Part shown: in pieces, positions 55,404 through 64,000 of the stretch
Layout of the letters: each line of letters opens with the position of its first letter
Position numbering within the stretch: position 1 is the first letter of the stretch
From: Arachnia propionica
GTDB taxonomy: Bacteria; Actinomycetota; Actinomycetes; Propionibacteriales; Propionibacteriaceae
Reading direction: 5' to 3'
Length of the DNA stretch: 64,000 nt
Assembly: GCA_002748325.1 (NCBI GenBank)
Contig: PDSD01000039.1
Coordinates: forward strand, 1-64,000
Translations under genes and position numbers: made by a program
The notes under the pieces: generated by a model
Seen by the model: only the letters and a program-made list of their open reading frames with translations
Database searches by the model: none
What the model was told of the DNA's origin: nothing

Positions 55404-56104
55404 TCGAACTGCGAAACCTCTCCTACACGGTGCCGGCCACCGAGACCTCGGCCGAAGCCCTGTCGCTGGTAGCGGAGGTTTCGCTCGATCTCAGCGAGCC
55501 GCGCATCTGCCTCATAGGGGCAAATGGCTCCGGCAAGTCCACCCTACTGCGGCTGATCGCGGGGCTGCGGCAACCCACCACCGGTGCCGCCCTAGTGGCG
55601 GGATATGACACGGTGCGCCAGGCCCGGGAGGTGCGCTCCCGGCTCGGCTTCATCTTCACCGACCCGCTAGCCCAACTCGTGATGCCAACCCCTCTGGAGG
55701 ATGTCGAGTTGAGTCTGCGGCGGCTGGAACGCAACCGCAGCATCCGGCGGCAGCAGGCGATGGAACTGCTGGCTGAGCGTGGGCTAGGCCACCTAGCTCA
55801 CCGCAGTATCTACGACATCTCCGGCGGGGAGCGGCAGTTGGTGGCGCTAGCTAGCGTGCTAGCCGTTAAACCGGAGGTGATTGTCGCCGACGAACCAACC
55901 ACGCTGCTCGACCTGCGCAACACCCAACAGCTCCGCGCCACCTTCGCAGACTTGCCGCAGCAAATAATCTACTCGACCCACAACCTGGACTTCGCCACCG
56001 ACGCCGACCGGGTGCTCGTCATCGATCATGGCCGCATCGTCGCCGATGACACCCCGGCGGTTGCGGTGGCGGCCTACCAAGCCCTCATGGCCGAGGGGCA
56101 ATGA
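55400..56104 (+). CDS. bioM: Biotin ECF transporter ATPase BioM
   Basis: LIGANGSGKSTLLRLIAGL, DISGGERQLVALASVLAVKPEVIVADEPTTLLD. Confidence 0.92.
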   Translation: MIELRNLSYTVPATETSAEALSLVAEVSLDLSEPRICLIGANGSGKSTLLRLIAGLRQPTTGAALVAGYDTVRQAREVRSRLGFIFTDPLAQLVMPTPLEDVELSLRRLERNRSIRRQQAMELLAERGLGHLAHRSIYDISGGERQLVALASVLAVKPEVIVADEPTTLLDLRNTQQLRATFADLPQQIIYSTHNLDFATDADRVLVIDHGRIVADDTPAVAVAAYQALMAEGQ

Positions 56105-56730
56105 TGTCGCACACGAGCGTCTTCGGGGCTTTCGTGCCCGGCGACGGCTGGCTGTTTCGGCTCGGGGTGGGGTGGAAGTACCTAATCGTTCTGGTGGTGA
56201 CGCTGCCGCCGCTGGTAGTGCGGCACTGGGCGCTGACCGTGCTCGCGCTGGTCGTGGTGTTGCTGCTGCTGCGTCTCGGCGGGGTAGCGCTGGCACGGGC
56301 CCTGAACTTCGGCGTCGCCCTGTGGGGGCTGCTGGTGATCCTGACGGCCTATCACCTGATCGTGCTAAACCCGGCTGCTGCCGTGACCCATCCGGGCAAT
56401 CTGCTGATCGCGGTGCTCGCCTCCCGGCTGCTGACCCTGACCACCCCGATACCCGAGCTGTTGGACGCGCTAACCCGCTTCTTGCGGCCGCTGCGTCACG
56501 TCGGAGTCGACCCGGAGCGATTCGGCCTGGTCGTCGCGCTGGTGTTGCGTTCCATCCCGTTCTTGGCCGGGGCGGCGGGAGACGCACAGGAGGCTGCCCA
56601 AGCGCGCGGCATCGGGCGCAATCCCGCATTATTGCTGGTGCCGGTGCTGCTCAGCGCAGTTTCCTATGCCCAAAGAACAGCAGAAGCGTTAACTGCTCGC
56701 GGTCTTGGGGACTCAAAACCACTAACCTAG
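56101..56730 (+). CDS. bioN: Biotin ECF transporter T component BioN
   Basis: Hydrophobic CbiQ-like protein with coupling motif AAQARGIGRNP and ALTARGLGD. Confidence 0.9.
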   Translation: MMSHTSVFGAFVPGDGWLFRLGVGWKYLIVLVVTLPPLVVRHWALTVLALVVVLLLLRLGGVALARALNFGVALWGLLVILTAYHLIVLNPAAAVTHPGNLLIAVLASRLLTLTTPIPELLDALTRFLRPLRHVGVDPERFGLVVALVLRSIPFLAGAAGDAQEAAQARGIGRNPALLLVPVLLSAVSYAQRTAEALTARGLGDSKPLT

Positions 56731-56734
56731 CGGT

Positions 56735-57604
56735 ATGGCAAAGCCAGAACCTGATCGCGAAGTCGTAATTATCACCGGACTGTCCGGGGCTGGGCGGCGC
56801 ACCGCCGCCCACGCGTTGGAGGATCTGGGCTGGTACGTGGTGGATAACTTGCCCCACGACCTGATCCCGCGGCTGAGCGACCGGCTGCTGGTTTCGCAAA
56901 TCGTCCGAGTTGGGGTCGTGGTCGATGTGCGGTCCCGGCAGCACTTCGAGATGCTGCCAGAAACGATCGAGGCGCTACAAAGCCGTGGCGTTCGGGTCAC
57001 GGTTATGTATCTGGAGGCCACAGACGAAATCATCGTCCGACGGCAGGAATCGACCAGGCGCCCGCTGCCACTGCAGGGCGATGATCGGCTCACCGAGGGA
57101 ATCGTCCGGGAACGGCGCGCGCTCGCCAATATCCGGGCTGCCGCCGACATTGTGATCGACACCTCCAACATCAGCGCCCGCCAATTGGGGCAGCGCATCG
57201 CCAATCATTTCGCAGACGAGTTGGGCAATAGGTTCCGGATCGCGCTCATCTCATTTGGGTTCAAACACGGGTTGCCGATGGATGCCGACATGGTTTTCGA
57301 CGTGCGGTTCCTGCCCAACCCATATTGGGTGCCGGATCTGCGGGCCAAGACGGGGCTATCTGCCGACGTCGCCGATTTCGTGCTGCGGCAAAGTGGGGTA
57401 GATGCGTTTTTAGAGCACAGCGTCCAACTGCTGCAGACGGCTTCGCCTGGCTATCAGCGAGAAGGCAAACTGCAAGCGACGGTTGCCATCGGCTGCACTG
57501 GCGGCAAGCACCGCTCGACGGCGCTCGGCGAAGAGCTGGCGAGCCGGTTGCACGACCTCGGCTACGCTGCGACCATCCTGCATCGCGACATCGGAAAGGA
57601 ATGA
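56735..57604 (+). CDS. rapZ: RapZ/YvcJ nucleotide-binding protein
   Basis: IITGLSGAGRRTAAHALEDLGWYVVDNLP, FGFKHGLPMDADMVFDVRFLPNPYWVPDLR, IGCTGGKHRS. Confidence 0.95.
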   Translation: MAKPEPDREVVIITGLSGAGRRTAAHALEDLGWYVVDNLPHDLIPRLSDRLLVSQIVRVGVVVDVRSRQHFEMLPETIEALQSRGVRVTVMYLEATDEIIVRRQESTRRPLPLQGDDRLTEGIVRERRALANIRAAADIVIDTSNISARQLGQRIANHFADELGNRFRIALISFGFKHGLPMDADMVFDVRFLPNPYWVPDLRAKTGLSADVADFVLRQSGVDAFLEHSVQLLQTASPGYQREGKLQATVAIGCTGGKHRSTALGEELASRLHDLGYAATILHRDIGKE

Positions 57605-58552
57605 ATGGTGGCTGCGTCTCAACCTAAAGTGGTTGCCTTCGGCGGCGGGCACGGCCTGGCGGCGTCCCTATCGGCGTTGCGCCGGATCACTACCGAACTG
57701 ACCGCCGTGGTCACGGTCGCCGACGACGGTGGCTCGTCTGGTCGGCTGCGCGAAGAGTTCGATTGTCTGCCGCCCGGGGACCTGCGCATGGCGCTGGCGG
57801 CGCTGTGCGGCGACGACGCCGACGGCCGGGCGTGGGCTAGCGTGCTGCAGTCTAGGTTCCGCGGGACCGGCCCACTTGGCGGCCACGCGATCGGCAATCT
57901 GCTGATCGCCGGGCTGTGGCAGCAGTACGACGATCCGGTCGCGGGCCTAGCGATGGTGGGCAAGCTGCTCAACACCAGGGGGCGGGTGCTGCCCATGTCG
58001 TCGGTGCCACTCGGCATAGCTGCTGATGTGGTCGGCCTAGATCCGGATGCGCCAGATGAGATCCACACCCTGCTAGGGCAGGCGGCCGTGGCAACAACCC
58101 GCTCCGTTGTGCAATCGGTGCGGCTGATCCCGGATAGCCCACCGGCCCACCCGGAAACGCTGGCGGCCGTGGCGCAGGCGGACGCCCTGGTGCTGGGCCC
58201 TGGCTCCTGGTTTACCTCTGTCATCCCGCACCTGCTAGTACCGAAACTGGCCGAGGCCATCCTGACGAGCAAAGCGCGGCGAATATTGGTGCTGAATGTG
58301 ACGGCCGCGGCTGAGACCGATGGTTTCTCCCCGTCGCAGCAGTTGGAGGCGCTGGCCGAACATGCGCCGCTGCTTCGGCTTGATACCGTGCTGGCCCCAG
58401 CAGGTTTCGCGGCCAAAGATCCGCACCTTAGCGCGTTCGCAGCATCGTTGGGAGCCGAGTTGGTTTCCCATGATGTTGCTGCCGCCGACGGCTCGCCCCG
58501 CCACGATTCTGCCCGGTTTGCCCAAGCCCTTTCCGAAGTTCTCGGTTCCTAG
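57605..58552 (+). CDS. YvcK/CofD-like gluconeogenesis factor
   Basis: VVAFGGGHGLAASLSALRRIT, VTVADDGGSSGRLREEF, LPPGDLRMALAAL. Confidence 0.95.
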   Translation: MVAASQPKVVAFGGGHGLAASLSALRRITTELTAVVTVADDGGSSGRLREEFDCLPPGDLRMALAALCGDDADGRAWASVLQSRFRGTGPLGGHAIGNLLIAGLWQQYDDPVAGLAMVGKLLNTRGRVLPMSSVPLGIAADVVGLDPDAPDEIHTLLGQAAVATTRSVVQSVRLIPDSPPAHPETLAAVAQADALVLGPGSWFTSVIPHLLVPKLAEAILTSKARRILVLNVTAAAETDGFSPSQQLEALAEHAPLLRLDTVLAPAGFAAKDPHLSAFAASLGAELVSHDVAAADGSPRHDSARFAQALSEVLGS

Positions 58553-58579
58553 AGCCCCTAATCGTGACAGGATGAGCAC

Positions 58580-59563
58580 ATGGCCCTGACCCAAAAGGTT
58601 AAATCTGAACTCGCTGGCGTGGCGGTGGCGACACCGAACGCCCGTCGAGCCGAGATGATCGGCATGATCCGGTTTGGCGGCGGGTTGCATCTGGTAGCTG
58701 GGCGCATCGTCGTCGAAGCTGAGTTCGAGATCGCCGCGGCAGCGCGACGGCTGCGCACTTTCATCCGCGATCTCTACGGCTTGGACAGCGAGGTAATGGT
58801 CATCAACTCTTCTGGTCCCCGGCGGGCGACCCGCTATGCCGTGCGGATCGTGCGTGATGGCGAGGCGCTGGCTCGGTTGGCGGGACTAGTCGACCAGCAG
58901 CGACGCCCGGTGCGGGGCCTGCCAGCCGTCGTGGTGGGGGGCTCGGTGGCCGACTCAGTCGCGGTCTGGCGCGGCGCGTTTCTGGCGCGAGGGTGCCTTA
59001 CCGAGCCGGGCCGATCCATGACGCTGGAAGTCACCGCCCCGGGATCCGAGGCTGCCCTGGCCTTGGTGGGCGCGGCGCGACGGTTGGGGATTTCGGCGAA
59101 ATCCCGGGAGGGCCGCGGTTTTCAGCGGGTCATCATCCGCGACGGTGAGGCGATCGCGGAACTGCTCACCCGGATGGGGGCGCAAGAGACCCGGCTCTAT
59201 TGGGAAGAGCGACGGCTGCGCAGAGAGGTGCGGGCTCAGGCGAATCGGCTCGCCAACTTTGACGATGCTAACCTGCGCCGTTCGGCCCGGGCCGCGGTCA
59301 CCGCCAGCGCCCGGGTGGAGCACGGGCTGAAGATCCTTGGTGACGACGTGCCGGAGCACCTGCTCTCGGCCGGTCGGCTGCGACTGGAGCATCGGCAGGC
59401 GAGCCTGGAGGAGCTGGGCAGGCTGCACGAGCCGCCACTGACCAAGGACGCGATAGCGGGCCGCATCCGCCGATTGCTGGCGACCGCCGACAAGGTGGCA
59501 CTGCAGCAGGGCCTGCCCACCACTCAGGTGGCCGTGCCAGCGGACTACGAAGAAGCCGACTGA
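58580..59563 (+). CDS. whiA: Sporulation/cell-division regulator WhiA
   Basis: [18 protein letters not shown]-type N-terminal domain, [19 protein letters not shown]. Confidence 0.96.
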   Translation: MALTQKVKSELAGVAVATPNARRAEMIGMIRFGGGLHLVAGRIVVEAEFEIAAAARRLRTFIRDLYGLDSEVMVINSSGPRRATRYAVRIVRDGEALARLAGLVDQQRRPVRGLPAVVVGGSVADSVAVWRGAFLARGCLTEPGRSMTLEVTAPGSEAALALVGAARRLGISAKSREGRGFQRVIIRDGEAIAELLTRMGAQETRLYWEERRLRREVRAQANRLANFDDANLRRSARAAVTASARVEHGLKILGDDVPEHLLSAGRLRLEHRQASLEELGRLHEPPLTKDAIAGRIRRLLATADKVALQQGLPTTQVAVPADYEEAD

Positions 59564-59607
59564 TTGTTGTTTGGGGGGCAAACTGCGGTCAGCTGCCGGG
59601 GGGATAG

Positions 59608-60684
<1,077 letters not shown>

Positions 60685-60713
60685 GTTAGCGAATCCGAAG
60701 GGAAGGCCTAGTA

Positions 60714-61928
60714 GTGAAGTCAATTGACGACCTCAACGATCTAGCTGGCAAGCGGGTATTGATCCGCTGCGATTTCAACGTGCCGCTGGCTGGCGACGTG
60801 ATTACCGATGATGGCCGGATCCGGGCCGCGCTGCCGACGCTGCGCAAGCTGGTCGACGGCGGGGCCAAAGTGGTCGCCATGGCTCACCTAGGCCGCCCCA
60901 AGGGGCAGGTGAATCCCGCGTTTTCGCTGGCTCCGGTAGCCAAGCGCCTGGCTGAACTGCTCGGCGCCAAGGTGACGCTGGCTGGCGACGTCGTGGGCGA
61001 TTCAGCTCGTGAGGCGGTCGCAGGGATGGCCGCTGGCGAAGTGGTGTTGCTGGAGAACGTCCGGTTTGAGCCGGGCGAAACGTCCAAGGATGAGGCGGAG
61101 CGGGCCGCACTGGCCAAGAGCTACGCTGAGTTCGGCGATGTGTTCGTCTCCGATGGCTTCGGGGTGGTGCACCGCAAGCAGGCCTCGGTCTACGAGGTGG
61201 CCAAGCTGTTGCCCAGCTATGCGGGCTATCTGGTGGCCAAGGAAGTCGACGTGCTGCGTCGCCTCACCAACTCGCCCGAGCGGCCGTTCGTGGTGGTGCT
61301 TGGCGGCGCTAAGGTGGCTGACAAGCTGTCGGTCATCGACAACCTGCTCAAGGTGGCCGACACTCTGGTCATTGGCGGCGGCATGGCCTACACGTTCCTT
61401 GCCGCACAGGGCATGGCCGTTGGCAACTCGTTGCTCGACGAGGACAGCATCGAGGCCTGCCGAGGCTACTTGGCTCAGGCCAAACAGGCTGGCAAGACGC
61501 TGTTGCTGCCGGTCGATGTCCGGGTCACCGAGGGCTTCGATTTCGCCGCCCGCAGTTTCGTCGGGCCGGTCGAGGTCGTAGCCGCGGACGCGATTCCAGC
61601 CGACAAGGAAGGGCTAGACATCGGCCCGGCGTCGCAGGAACTATTCGCTGCGACCATCAAGCAGGCCAAGACCGTGTTCTGGAATGGGCCGATGGGCGTA
61701 TTCGAGATCGCTGAGTTCGCCCAGGGCACTGCGGCCATCGCAGCTGCCCTGACACAGTGCGACGGGCTGAGTGTTGTTGGTGGCGGTGACTCGGCGGCTG
61801 CCGTGCGCACCCTAGGCCACACCGACACCGAGTTCGGCCACATCTCCACCGGCGGTGGCGCCTCGCTGGAGTTCCTTGAAGGCAAGGATCTCCCCGGTAT
61901 CCAGGTAATCGAAGAAGGAGCACACTAA
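60714..61928 (+). CDS. pgk: Phosphoglycerate kinase
   Basis: [33 protein letters not shown]. Confidence 0.98.
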   Translation: MKSIDDLNDLAGKRVLIRCDFNVPLAGDVITDDGRIRAALPTLRKLVDGGAKVVAMAHLGRPKGQVNPAFSLAPVAKRLAELLGAKVTLAGDVVGDSAREAVAGMAAGEVVLLENVRFEPGETSKDEAERAALAKSYAEFGDVFVSDGFGVVHRKQASVYEVAKLLPSYAGYLVAKEVDVLRRLTNSPERPFVVVLGGAKVADKLSVIDNLLKVADTLVIGGGMAYTFLAAQGMAVGNSLLDEDSIEACRGYLAQAKQAGKTLLLPVDVRVTEGFDFAARSFVGPVEVVAADAIPADKEGLDIGPASQELFAATIKQAKTVFWNGPMGVFEIAEFAQGTAAIAAALTQCDGLSVVGGGDSAAAVRTLGHTDTEFGHISTGGGASLEFLEGKDLPGIQVIEEGAH

Positions 61929-62713
61929 TGTCTCGCACCCCCATCATGGCCGGCAACTGGAAGATGAACCTCAACCACGTTGAGGCCACTGGCCTGGTCC
62001 AGAAGCTGGCGTGGACACTGGCCGATCGGGAATACGACGGCAGCAAGTCTGAATGCGTGATCATCCCACCGTTCACGGATCTGCGTACCGTGCAGACCCT
62101 GATTGACGGTGAACGGATGCCGTTCAAGCTGGGTGCGCAGAACGTCTCCGAGCACGATTCCGGTGCCTACACCGGTGAGGTCAGTGCTGACATGCTGGCC
62201 AAGCTGATGGTCGCCTACGTGGTGGTCGGCCACTCCGAGCGTCGCGAATACTACGGTGACACCGACGAATTGGTGAACCTGAAGGCCAAGAAGGTGCTGG
62301 CGGCGGGCATGACCCCGATCATCTGCGTCGGCGAGGGCCTAGACATTCGCAAGGAAGGCCGTCACGTCGAATACACGCTGGCCCAGGTGCGCGGCGCCCT
62401 CGACGGCCTGAGCGCCGAGCAGGTCGCTGGCCTGGTAATCGCCTACGAGCCGGTGTGGGCCATCGGTACCGGCGAAGTCGCCACCCCGGACGACGCCCAG
62501 GAAGTCTGCGCTGCCATCCGCGGCGAGGTCGGGGCGCTGTACGACGAGCAGACCGCGGCGAGCGTGCGGATCCAGTACGGCGGCTCGGTCAAGGCTGGCA
62601 ACGTGGCACAGATCATGGCTCAGCCCGATGTGGACGGTGCCTTGGTCGGCGGAGCCAGCCTGCAGGCGGAGGACTTCGCGGCCATCGTGCGGTTCTACGA
62701 CTTGGCTCGATAA
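61928..62713 (+). CDS. tpiA: Triosephosphate isomerase
   Basis: [39 protein letters not shown]. Confidence 0.98.
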   Translation: MSRTPIMAGNWKMNLNHVEATGLVQKLAWTLADREYDGSKSECVIIPPFTDLRTVQTLIDGERMPFKLGAQNVSEHDSGAYTGEVSADMLAKLMVAYVVVGHSERREYYGDTDELVNLKAKKVLAAGMTPIICVGEGLDIRKEGRHVEYTLAQVRGALDGLSAEQVAGLVIAYEPVWAIGTGEVATPDDAQEVCAAIRGEVGALYDEQTAASVRIQYGGSVKAGNVAQIMAQPDVDGALVGGASLQAEDFAAIVRFYDLAR

Positions 62714-62721
62714 CCAAACCC

Positions 62722-62762
62722 ACAGTCGAGGCGGTCCCAAGCGGCCGCCTCGACTGTTTTTC
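62722..62762 (+). terminator. Rho-independent terminator downstream of tpiA
   Basis: ACAGTCGAGGCGG...CCGCCTCGACTGT 13-bp stem followed by TTTTTCT. Confidence 0.93.
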
Positions 62763-62809
62763 TGGGCCCGATGTGGGGGTTTTTGGCAGATTCGGCTACA
62801 CTCGACGGC

Positions 62810-63070
62810 GTGATTGTCCCCCTTATGACGTGGCCCATCGCGACGCTATCCGGCATCGTGATCTTTCTCAGCATCCTGCTCGCCGCCAGTATTTTGCTAA
62901 ACAGCGGCCGCGGCGGTGGAATGACGGACCTGTTTGGTGGCGGCATGTCCAACTCGATGGGCGGCGTCTCATCGGCCGAACGGCGCATGGATCGCATCAC
63001 GGTCGTCCTGACTTCGGTTTGGGCACTCACCATCGTGGCCCTGCTGGTGCTCTACCGGCTCGGCGTATAG
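62810..63070 (+). CDS. secG: Preprotein translocase subunit SecG
   Basis: Two TM helices flanking a Gly-rich linker (GRGGGMTDLFGGGMSNSMGGVSSAERRMDRIT). Confidence 0.88.
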   Translation: MIVPLMTWPIATLSGIVIFLSILLAASILLNSGRGGGMTDLFGGGMSNSMGGVSSAERRMDRITVVLTSVWALTIVALLVLYRLGV

Positions 63071-63111
63071 CCCGGTCGTCGGATCGTAGGCAGGTATTGG
63101 AGGAATAGATA

Positions 63112-63468
63112 GTGGCAGGTGGCAACGCCATCCGAGGTAGCCGAATTGGTGCTGGCCCCATGGGGGAGGCCGAACGGGGAGACGCGGCGCCCAGGCTTCG
63201 AGTGTCTTTCTTTTGTGCCTCAGGACACGAAACCAGGCCAGCTTTCGCAATGGATGCGCCGATCCCCGAATCGTGGGATTGTCCGCGCTGCGGCTTGCCA
63301 GCCAATACTGATCAGCAGAATCCGCCGCCCCCGCCAAAGACGATTCCTTACAAGACCCACCTGGCCTACGTGAAGGAACGCCGCAGCGACGACGAGGCGG
63401 AGCAAATCCTGTCCGAAGCCCTGACGCAGCTGCGGGAGCGCCGCGCGGCAGGCGAGATTATCTATTAA
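63112..63468 (+). CDS. rbpA: RNA polymerase-binding protein RbpA
   Basis: GGNAIRGSRIGAGPMGEAERG, zinc-site region FFCASGHETRPAFA...PESWDCPRCG, KTHLAYVKERRSDDEAEQIL. Confidence 0.95.
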   Translation: MAGGNAIRGSRIGAGPMGEAERGDAAPRLRVSFFCASGHETRPAFAMDAPIPESWDCPRCGLPANTDQQNPPPPPKTIPYKTHLAYVKERRSDDEAEQILSEALTQLRERRAAGEIIY

Positions 63469-64000
63469 CTACAGCTCACAGCTGAAGGACGCTGGCAACT
63501 CGGCCGCCGCATCTTCGTCAATGAAGTAGTACGTGGCGAGTTGCCCATGAATATACGACGGCGGCAGGTTGGGATCGTATTGCAGCAGCCGTGCCATCGC
63601 ATTGGCCTTTGCTTTTCCAGTGGTGATGAACCACACCTGTTCCGAACGGTTTAGCTGACCGATGGTTAGCGTGATGCGCTCGGGCGGTTCTTTAGGGGCG
63701 TCGACGACCCCGATCACCTTTCGGTTGGTGGCAGCAAAGCTCGGATGATCCGGGAAAATCGAGCCGGTGTGCCCGTCTTCGCCAAGCCCCAGCAGCGTGA
63801 TGTCGAACACGACATCTTGCAGTTCCTCGGCGTACTCCTCCGCACTTTCGTCAGAGTCTTTGCGGCCATCGCGTGCTGCCATCATGTGAATATTGGCTGG
63901 ATCTAGCGGGATCGTCCTAGCCAAGCGACTTAGCGCCTGCATCGAGTTACGCAGCGGATCGGTGGTTGGCACAAATCGCTCGTCGCCCCACCACAGCCGA
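63469..64000 (-). CDS. pgl: 6-phosphogluconolactonase, partial (N-terminus beyond window)
   Basis: RLWWGDERFVPTTDPLRNS, LLGLGEDGHTGSIFPDHP; frame remains open to the window end. Confidence 0.92.
   Translation of the reverse strand, partial: RLWWGDERFVPTTDPLRNSMQALSRLARTIPLDPANIHMMAARDGRKDSDESAEEYAEELQDVVFDITLLGLGEDGHTGSIFPDHPSFAATNRKVIGVVDAPKEPPERITLTIGQLNRSEQVWFITTGKAKANAMARLLQYDPNLPPSYIHGQLATYYFIDEDAAAELPASFSCEL

Overview
This 64 kb window is an actinobacterial chromosomal core region. Content and synteny look Propionibacteriales-like, but that is inference. Almost all of it is housekeeping genes. Left to right: class II DAHP synthase (partial), threonine aldolase, EamA transporter, PASTA Ser/Thr kinase, ThiE-like protein, P-type ATPase, polyprenyl synthase, metF, helD, a DsbA-like/CcdA pair, DUF3040, and a TgpA/DUF58/MoxR cluster. 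Next comes the full dcw cluster (mraZ-rsmH-ftsL-ftsI-murE-murF-mraY-murD-ftsW-murG-murC-ftsQ-ftsZ-sepF-divIVA), then traR/dksA-lspA-rluD-pyk, tRNA-Leu(CAA), an ANTAR regulator, a thioesterase, polA, a class F-like sortase, rpsA, coaE, uvrB/uvrA/uvrC, bioY-bioM-bioN, rapZ-yvcK-whiA, gap-pgk-tpiA-secG, rbpA and pgl (partial). I found no mobile elements, CRISPR arrays, rRNA or clearly novel multigene system. The items most worth a second look are: (i) rpsA, broken into three reading frames by two apparent deletions; (ii) a long nested hairpin between mraZ and rsmH; (iii) a 10-bp phased TGGNG array upstream of mraZ; (iv) a perfect palindrome resembling a BioQ operator overlapping the uvrC stop just upstream of bioY; (v) a 21-bp spaced direct repeat upstream of divIVA; (vi) convergent gene pairs that nearly all abut or overlap. 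All calls come from reading the sequence and supplied translations; no database search was run.
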